This document shows, one piece after another, positions 5,926 through 7,659 of a DNA stretch of 7,659 nt. The stretch spans positions 1 to 7,659 of the forward strand of contig CAYJME010000164.1 in the NCBI GenBank assembly GCA_964370795.1. Reading direction: 5' to 3'. The stretch comes from JAHFOW01 sp964370795 (GTDB taxonomy: Bacteria; Planctomycetota; Brocadiia; Brocadiales; Brocadiaceae). The notes under the pieces are model-generated. The model had not been told where the DNA came from. It was given only the letters and a program-made list of their open reading frames with translations, and did not search any database. The stretch's first letter is position 1; every line of letters begins with the position of its first letter. Position numbers and translations under genes: made by a program.

Positions 5926-7182
5926 CTAAAAAGCCTCGAAGAGATGCGTAATGAATGTTAACCCAAAACTTGCCAGGATCGTGCCTAGTATCAATATAAC
6001 AATAAGCAATCCCTTCCCAACGTCCTGTGCCCTGAGCGTGCCCATGAGCATGGGTTCTCTTGATAAATAAGCGCTGGCGGCATAAAGTTCCTCGCCAATC
6101 AATGTGTAATCACAGGTGGTGATAAAAAAGGGCACCTGGGTATAGGCGTCAGTGCCGGCAATCTGGATTGCCCCGGTGGCTGCGCCTGTCTCAGCAAGGA
6201 TCAACGCCTCTGCATAAAAATACCCGACAAAAAAATTTGCGGCCGGTTTCTCGCGGGTCATAATACCGCCTACTGCTGCGACATAGGGAAACTGTTCGGA
6301 AGCGACCAGAAAGACATTGTCCGGATTATAGGCATCGGGTCGTCCTGCCTCCAAATACGATTCTTTCACTACCTCCTGACTCACCGACATGACAATAGGG
6401 TCATTATTAACAACCTCCAGGTTTGCGTCATAATCCGCAATCTTTCGGGCAATCCTCCCCAGGATACTTGTTGCTGCAATGGTAGATATACTCCCCATGC
6501 CTGTTAATCCATGAACAAAAAGCACGGGTTTGCCCATTTCCGTGGCGCGTCCCAGCGCCTCATCCACGGCATCCAAACCACTGATCTTTCGCAGGAACAT
6601 ATTCGGATTTCGCCGTGCATGGACAATAAAATAGAGGATAATGGCAGAAAGGATGATCATGATAACGAAATTGTTTATCTTTTTTGTATGGAGCCAATTG
6701 CCGCGGGCCCTGGCTGAGACTATGGCGTCCACAAACGTTTTATTATCACCTGCGACCATGGCAAGTTTGAAATAATACACCTGATTCTTATTGAGTGTTT
6801 CGCCATTTAATGCCTTTCTGGGATTGACCTGCACGTAATGATAGTTGCCGTTTGTTTTTTTATAACCGTAGATTTCAGGAACGCTCGTGCGATAGCCGGT
6901 ATTAGACTTTATCCGGATGGCCTCTTTTTCAAAGCTGCCGTTTTTATCCTTGTCAATATAAATGACACAAAAGACATCTGCCGCATCGCTGGGTGAGGCA
7001 GACCATGTTAACGATACGGTTTCTCCTGCATCGTTCGGGGTATCGAATGCCTTAAATTCTGAAGGAGGTATAAGAAAAGCAAAAGATTGGCCGAATGCTA
7101 CAAACGTGGGAAAAAAGGCGAGTGAAACAAGGGTAACAAAAAAGAATATTTTTTTAATGTGTATCACGTACGATAAAGACAA
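5926..7182 (-). CDS. DUF6754-domain membrane protein with FN3-like ectodomain
   Basis: 418 residues. Order of parts: signal peptide or anchor (about 10-31); an outward FN3-like beta domain (about 40-160) opening with AFDTPNDAGETVSLTWSAS, typical of FN3 first strands; a membrane helix (171-188) followed by the basic HARRNPNMFLRK (cytoplasmic side); a ~185-residue cytoplasmic domain (about 203-388) that I assign to DUF6754, with GKPVLFVHGLTGMGSIS, ASEQFPYVAAVGG and EELYAASAYLSREP; and a final helix (390-411). The FVHGLTG segment resembles alpha/beta-hydrolase starts, but no serine nucleophile motif (GxSxG) follows, so enzyme activity is not supported. An EF-hand-like loop D77-K-D79-K-N81-G lies in the FN3 part. 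Start is uncertain: no in-frame ATG exists after the last upstream stop, leaving TTG (7182) or GTG (7167), neither with a ribosome-binding site. First gene of the leftward cassette. Function unknown; a receptor linking outside and inside is inferred from layout. Confidence 0.78.
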   Translation of the reverse strand: MSLSYVIHIKKIFFFVTLVSLAFFPTFVAFGQSFAFLIPPSEFKAFDTPNDAGETVSLTWSASPSDAADVFCVIYIDKDKNGSFEKEAIRIKSNTGYRTSVPEIYGYKKTNGNYHYVQVNPRKALNGETLNKNQVYYFKLAMVAGDNKTFVDAIVSARARGNWLHTKKINNFVIMIILSAIILYFIVHARRNPNMFLRKISGLDAVDEALGRATEMGKPVLFVHGLTGMGSISTIAATSILGRIARKIADYDANLEVVNNDPIVMSVSQEVVKESYLEAGRPDAYNPDNVFLVASEQFPYVAAVGGIMTREKPAANFFVGYFYAEALILAETGAATGAIQIAGTDAYTQVPFFITTCDYTLIGEELYAASAYLSREPMLMGTLRAQDVGKGLLIVILILGTILASFGLTFITHLFEAF

Positions 7183-7265
7183 AAAATTAATTCGATAATA
7201 ACTTTAAAGTAACCACAGAACCTTCAGGTGTTATACTAAAATGACAAAAGTTTGCACCCCTTCTC

Positions 7266-7324
7266 ATTGCGAGCGGAGCGAAGCAATCTTCCCTCCATTA
7301 ATTTTCGTAATTATAATGGATTGC
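7266..7324. repeat. Nested palindromic intergenic repeat (ATTGC/GCAAT)
   Basis: ATTGC (7266-7270), GCAAT (7283-7287) and ATTGC (7320-7324) can pair in alternative ways. The first loop holds a direct repeat GAGCG-GAGCG (7271-7280). A second stem-loop pairs GCAATC (7283-7288) with GATTGC (7319-7324) and, nested inside, CCATTA (7295-7300) with TAATGG (7314-7319). ATTGCGAGCGGAGCGAAGCAAT-like stretches are frequent intergenic repeats in several environmental phyla, from general experience. Confidence 0.55.
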
Positions 7325-7361
7325 CACTAAATTACAATAGGAAAGTAATGAAAGAAAATAT

Positions 7362-7403
7362 GGGTGAAAGAGGGGAAGGGTTGGGGAGTTAAGGAGTTTG
7401 GGG
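7362..7403 (+). other. Canonical G-quadruplex motif
   Basis: Four G runs, at 7362-7364, 7372-7375, 7378-7380 and 7383-7386, are separated by loops of 7, 2 and 2 bases, which satisfies the usual G3+N1-7 rule. A fifth run follows at 7400-7403. TTGGGGAGT occurs twice (7381-7389, 7398-7406). The G-rich strand is the one read by the rightward promoter, but the motif lies upstream of that promoter and of the leftward cassette. Folding is predicted from pattern only. Confidence 0.5.
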
Positions 7404-7513
7404 AGTAGGTATTGAAGTATATTAAAATGGCAAAATTTGGTAACGTAGAATAGTAGAATATTGGATTTAGAAATTTATTCAAAAAACTGAAATATTAAAA
7501 AAATTTTATAAAA

Positions 7514-7563
7514 TGTGACGCAAATCACAGACAAGTTTTGCAAGAATTGATATAATGGCGCGA
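7514..7563 (+). promoter_or_regulatory. Rightward promoter with CRP/FNR-family site at about -41.5
   Basis: TGTGA (7514-7518) and TCACA (7525-7529) with a 6-base spacer give a perfect CRP-type operator. TATAAT (7551-7556) is a perfect -10 box. With a start point about 7 bases later (near 7563), the operator centre (7521.5) falls at -41.5, the class II activator position. The -35 region at 17-bp spacing (CAGACA, 7528-7533) is poor and overlaps the operator, as expected for an activator-dependent promoter. The regulated gene must begin beyond the window. Which CRP/FNR-family protein binds is unknown: the half-site TGTGA favours CRP-like recognition over FNR's TTGAT. Confidence 0.6.
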
Positions 7564-7595
7564 AATTTAGAAACAGTCCATATAGTATTACGGTA

Positions 7596-7659
7596 TTACT
7601 GTGTAAAAACTTCTTTTTTTGTAAGTTTTTTACAATTCCCTTCACCCCCCTTATCAAGA
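7596..7659 (-). repeat. Dispersed repeat, copy 2 (inverted, cut by window end)
   Basis: The reverse complement of 7596-7634 matches the core of copy 1 (1445-1482) at 34 of 39 columns. Beyond it, the G runs of copy 1 have counterparts as C runs at 7638-7650, with spacing alike. Inverted ends TGTAAAAACTT (7602-7612) and AAGTTTTTTACA (7623-7634) could form a hairpin with one bulge in the 5' untranslated RNA made from the promoter at 7514-7563. Confidence 0.65.

Larger units (their letters stand above)
7183..7659. other. Non-coding right flank, repeat- and regulation-rich
   Basis: 477 bases without a convincing gene. A 60-codon leftward frame (7475-7657) is AT-driven, runs through the promoter and the repeat, and looks spurious. 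The contents are a nested palindromic repeat (7266-7324), a G-quadruplex motif (7362-7403), a CRP/FNR-family promoter pointing right (7514-7563), and the second copy of the dispersed repeat (7596-7659). No clear promoter for the leftward DUF6754 cassette is visible. Confidence 0.6.

Noticed and set aside
6513..6535. Alpha/beta-hydrolase activity for the DUF6754 protein from its FVHGLTG segment
   Set aside because: No GxSxG nucleophile elbow or catalytic triad follows at the expected distance. The resemblance is limited to one short segment.
7266..7324. CRISPR array or tandem repeat array
   Set aside because: Repeat blocks are 5-10 bases, inverted rather than direct, with no regular spacers and no cas genes in the window.
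7475..7657. 60-codon leftward frame at the right end
   Set aside because: Composition is AT-driven (Phe/Leu/Lys), and it covers the CRP-type promoter and the dispersed repeat. No ribosome-binding site or family resemblance.

Overview
The window reads as a moderately AT-rich bacterial chromosome segment with two gene groups that converge near position 3500. The content (a rubredoxin-less rubrerythrin-type ferritin, a periplasmic di-haem c-type cytochrome, a DUF4405 membrane protein, a DUF6754 membrane cassette, and many short palindromic intergenic repeats) fits an anammox-type planctomycete (Brocadia/Kuenenia-like). That assignment is inference from gene content and style. No marker gene such as rRNA is present to prove it.

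Rightward half (1-3431). Four genes point right: a cytoplasmic four-helix di-iron ferritin-like protein (80-571), a small secreted OB-fold-like protein (735-1193), a three-helix DUF4405 membrane protein with conserved histidines (1564-1956), and an exported di-haem cytochrome of the cytochrome c peroxidase/MauG superfamily (2025-3431). The last two are 68 bp apart and are probably one transcript. A plausible reading is a redox or peroxide-handling group, with the membrane protein passing electrons to the periplasmic cytochrome. The two exported proteins share an almost identical translation-initiation leader. The gaps around the OB-fold gene hold inverted repeats, palindromes and one copy of a dispersed repeat.

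Leftward half (3554-7182). Four membrane-protein genes are read from right to left: a signal peptide + FN3-like + DUF6754 protein (7182-5926), a six-helix membrane protein (5829-5176), a protein with two membrane anchors around a ~210-residue extracytoplasmic domain (5111-4296), and a seven- or eight-helix membrane protein (4303-3554) that overlaps its upstream neighbour by 8 bases. None has a known function that I can name. Together they look like one undescribed envelope complex, and they are the best candidate for a new system here. A REP-like stem-loop sits between the second and third genes.

Right flank (7183-7659). No convincing gene. It holds a nested palindromic repeat, a canonical G-quadruplex motif, a perfect TGTGA-N6-TCACA site correctly placed before a perfect TATAAT box (a rightward CRP/FNR-family promoter for a gene beyond the window), and a second, inverted copy of the dispersed repeat seen at 1421-1482.
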